8,575 nt of DNA from Verrucomicrobiia bacterium (GTDB lineage Bacteria > Verrucomicrobiota > Verrucomicrobiia > Limisphaerales > UBA11358): NCBI GenBank assembly GCA_030044395.1, contig JASHVW010000365.1, positions 1 through 8,575 on the forward strand, read 5' to 3'. The translations under genes and the position numbers were made by a program. Positions 7,397-8,575 of the stretch are shown here, piece after piece (within the stretch, counting starts at the first letter, position 1; every line of letters begins with the position of its first letter). The notes beneath the pieces are model-generated. The model was not told where the DNA came from and made no database searches. It worked only from the letters and a program-made list of their open reading frames with translations.

Positions 7397-7998
7397 CAGA
7401 TTCTTTTGGGCAGCGACAGGTCGTATCGCGAATTTTCCCGCGCGTGGGCCAGGGCGAGCGCCAGGGCGTCTGCCGCGTCGGGGGCGGGCGGTCTGGGCAA
7501 ATTCAACAGGCGCTGGACCATATTGGCGACGGCGGACTTTTGGGCCGCGCCGTAGCCGACGACAGCCTGCTTCACTTTGCGCGGGGCGATTTCAAAAATT
7601 CCGATGCCGCTTTCGGCAATGGCGGCCAAAGCCGCGCCGCGGGCTTCACCCATAATCAAGGCTGTTTGCAAGTTCTGGGCATAAAACAGGCCCTCGATGA
7701 CGCAAACGGTGGGACGATATTTTCTGATTTCGGAGCGCAACCTTTCTGAAATTTTGGCCAGGCAACGCGAACGCTCCCAATTTTGGGGGCAGGAGATGGT
7801 CCCAAAGGCGAGTGTTCGAGGATGCGGATTCGCGGATTGAATGATGCCAAACCCGGTCCCGCGCAGCGATGGGTCAACACCCAAAATGATGGAGGTCGTG
7901 GCGCCGGAGGTTCGGGATGAAACGAACGTGATGGGGCGCGGCGTTTTGCCGGCGACGCGTTCTTTCATCTGCTCGAACTGGCGAAGCGAAATTCCCAC
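7396..7998 (-). CDS. ruvC: Crossover junction endodeoxyribonuclease RuvC
   Basis: A Holliday junction resolvase that cuts junctions symmetrically as a dimer. From the GTG at 7998 it is 200 residues. The four acidic catalytic residues of the family are present: D42 in LGVDPSLRGTGFGII, E102 in VIEGLFYAQN, and D174 and D177 in PDAADALALALAH. The basic stretch APRKVKQAVVGYGAAQK (138-154) also matches RuvC. In most RuvC proteins the first aspartate is near residue 7, so this reading adds an N-terminal extension of about 34 residues (starting with ISLRQFEQMKERVAGK). Alternative starts are the ATG at 7968 (residue 11) or, less likely, a TTG codon just before the catalytic motif. None has a clear Shine-Dalgarno, so the start is uncertain while the product is not. 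The frame is open upstream to 8064 without a better start. It is the first gene of the ruvC-ruvA-acyltransferase-priA cluster. Confidence 0.95.
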   Translation of the reverse strand: MGISLRQFEQMKERVAGKTPRPITFVSSRTSGATTSIILGVDPSLRGTGFGIIQSANPHPRTLAFGTISCPQNWERSRCLAKISERLRSEIRKYRPTVCVIEGLFYAQNLQTALIMGEARGAALAAIAESGIGIFEIAPRKVKQAVVGYGAAQKSAVANMVQRLLNLPRPPAPDAADALALALAHARENSRYDLSLPKRI

Positions 7999-8033
7999 GC
8001 GGTCATTTTGCCCGCGGCCGGCGGAGAGGGAAA

Positions 8034-8055
8034 GGCTGAATTCTGAATTCCAGCC
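8034..8055. repeat. Small hairpin containing a two-unit heptamer, upstream of ruvC
   Basis: TGAATTC occurs twice in tandem on the plus strand (8037-8050), flanked by GGC and CAGCC. The whole forms an imperfect hairpin of nine pairs: 8034-8038 with 8051-8055, a bulged C at 8050, and 8039-8042 with 8046-8049. On the minus strand it is followed by only three T residues, so it could be a weak terminator for the Q-rich gene or part of the ruvC leader, but neither is convincing. Confidence 0.35.
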
Positions 8056-8061
8056 ACACTT

Positions 8062-8092
8062 ATTTTAAATTTTATAGTAGGGCGAGCTTCAA
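8062..8092 (-). promoter_or_regulatory. AT-rich promoter-like stretch upstream of ruvC
   Basis: Between the Q-rich gene and ruvC the minus strand has TTGAAG (8092-8087), then an AT-rich run containing TATAAA (8076-8071) and TAAAAT (8067-8062). The spacer from TTGAAG to TAAAAT is 19 bp, longer than ideal, and TATAAA lies too close to TTGAAG to pair with it. It is the only strongly AT-rich stretch in this gap and so the most likely place for the cluster promoter. TTGAAG also recurs twice upstream inside an 8-bp direct repeat (plus-strand CTTCAACG at 8103-8110 and 8111-8118). Confidence 0.3.
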
Positions 8093-8122
8093 TGGGCTGA
8101 CCCTTCAACGCTTCAACGGACA

Positions 8123-8575
8123 TCAATGTAGCTGCTGAGAACCGGACTGCTGCTGCTGCGTGCGCGAGGGCTGTTGTTGCTGATCGCGCGAAGGTTGTTG
8201 TTGTTCGCGCGAAGGCTGCGGTTCCTGGCGGGACGGCTGCCCGCGCGGGGATGTGTAGCGTTCGCCGGGGGTGGTATTGTAATCCGGCATCGGCTCCTTG
8301 TTATCCCGATAAATGGGTTGAGGTTCGGCGGGGGATTCCGCCTGGGACGTCTGGGGGATTGGTTGAGGCGGAGTCCAGACGCTATATTGCCGGACCTGTG
8401 CCCTGCCGGGGCGGGCTGGCAGGGCGTTCCCCTCTTGATAAACAGGTTGCTGAGGCTGGGTGTAATACCATGGGTGCGCGGCATTTTGTTGCGTGGCCGG
8501 CTGCGGTGCGAGGCCCTGGTGCATTGCGGCAACCGCCGAGCCGGTGAAGACCGGACGGTTGACAACCAATGTTTG
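8123..8575 (-). CDS. Q/P-rich protein of unknown function (C-terminal 150 residues; 5' end beyond window)
   Basis: The frame is open from the window edge to a TGA at 8125-8123, 150 codons, so the true start is outside. I do not recognise the family. The segment is rich in Gln, Pro, Ser and Tyr with no evident membrane span or catalytic motif, and is probably disordered. A middle part has WYYTQPQQPVYQE and QYSVWTPPQPIPQ; the end holds four PSR units, each followed by a Glu/Gln-rich run (PSRQEPQ, PSREQQQ, PSRDQQQQ, PSRTQQQQ), at plus-strand positions 8162-8236 with 21-24 bp spacing. The product ends SGSQQLH. This frame is preferred over the overlapping frame on the same strand because its codons look like those of the neighbouring genes and the other translation is an implausible Arg/Ser/Pro-rich string. 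Such tails occur on secreted or envelope proteins of many bacteria, but that is only a guess here. Confidence 0.7.
   Translation of the reverse strand, partial: QTLVVNRPVFTGSAVAAMHQGLAPQPATQQNAAHPWYYTQPQQPVYQEGNALPARPGRAQVRQYSVWTPPQPIPQTSQAESPAEPQPIYRDNKEPMPDYNTTPGERYTSPRGQPSRQEPQPSREQQQPSRDQQQQPSRTQQQQSGSQQLH
8142..8236. repeat. Tandem PSR-Q coding repeat
   Basis: Four copies of a 9-bp core coding Pro-Ser-Arg lie at 8162-8170, 8186-8194, 8207-8215 and 8228-8236 (plus-strand GCGCGAGGG, GCGCGAAGG, GCGCGAAGG, GCGGGACGG), separated by CAA/CAG-type Gln codons. Spacings are 24, 21 and 21 bp, always whole codons, so the unit can expand or contract without breaking the frame. The low-coordinate end, a run of CAG codons, is set approximately. 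Confidence 0.65.

Noticed and set aside
6114..7555. Long plus-strand open frames (6114-7217 and 6779-7555) opposite the acyltransferase, ruvA and ruvC
   Set aside because: Each crosses boundaries of well-supported minus-strand genes and has no family motif; shadow frames.
8113..8565. Alternative 150-codon minus-strand frame overlapping the Q-rich gene
   Set aside because: Its translation is a low-complexity Arg/Ser/Pro/Asn string with rare-looking codons, while the chosen frame has normal codon use, phased repeats and stays open to the window edge.

Overview
The window is an ordinary bacterial chromosomal segment of moderately high GC. Every gene lies on the minus strand, so transcription runs from the high-coordinate end to the low-coordinate end. 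There are no rRNA or tRNA genes, CRISPR arrays, phage genes or transposase genes. The gene types suit a free-living Gram-negative bacterium. The short period-7 repeat tracts inside or next to genes, together with a one-polypeptide OtsA-OtsB enzyme, make me suspect Verrucomicrobiota (Limisphaerales/Pedosphaera-like). That assignment rests on recollection of such genomes and was not tested by any search.

Layout in order of transcription: (1) 8575-8123, the C-terminal 150 codons of a Q/P-rich protein of unknown function ending in PSR-Q repeats, with its 5' end outside the window. (2) 8122-7999, a short gap holding an AT-rich promoter-like stretch and a small hairpin. (3) 7998-3758, a tightly packed cluster: ruvC, ruvA (TGATG overlap), a DUF374-type lysophospholipid acyltransferase (ATGA overlap) and priA (22-nt gap). 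(4) 3757-3667, a gap with a good extended -10 promoter. (5) 3666-1456, a bifunctional trehalose-6-phosphate synthase/phosphatase. (6) 1455-1310, a gap with a possible weak promoter. (7) 1309-1, a large MscS-family mechanosensitive channel whose C-terminus runs off the window.

Functionally there are two themes. The ruvC-ruvA-priA genes serve Holliday-junction processing and replication restart, with a membrane-lipid acyltransferase embedded among them; ruvB is not in the window. The trehalose enzyme and the mechanosensitive channel are both osmotic-response functions, one making a compatible solute and the other releasing solutes on down-shock.

The most notable sequence feature is an in-frame insert of about 96 bp in priA (5342-5437). 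It consists of a 12-bp perfect inverted repeat plus four degenerate heptamers, and adds about 32 residues just before the Walker A motif. A second four-unit heptamer tract forms codons 6-15 of the acyltransferase, and a two-unit tract lies upstream of ruvC. I found no novel multi-gene system; the repeat insertions are the observation most worth following up.
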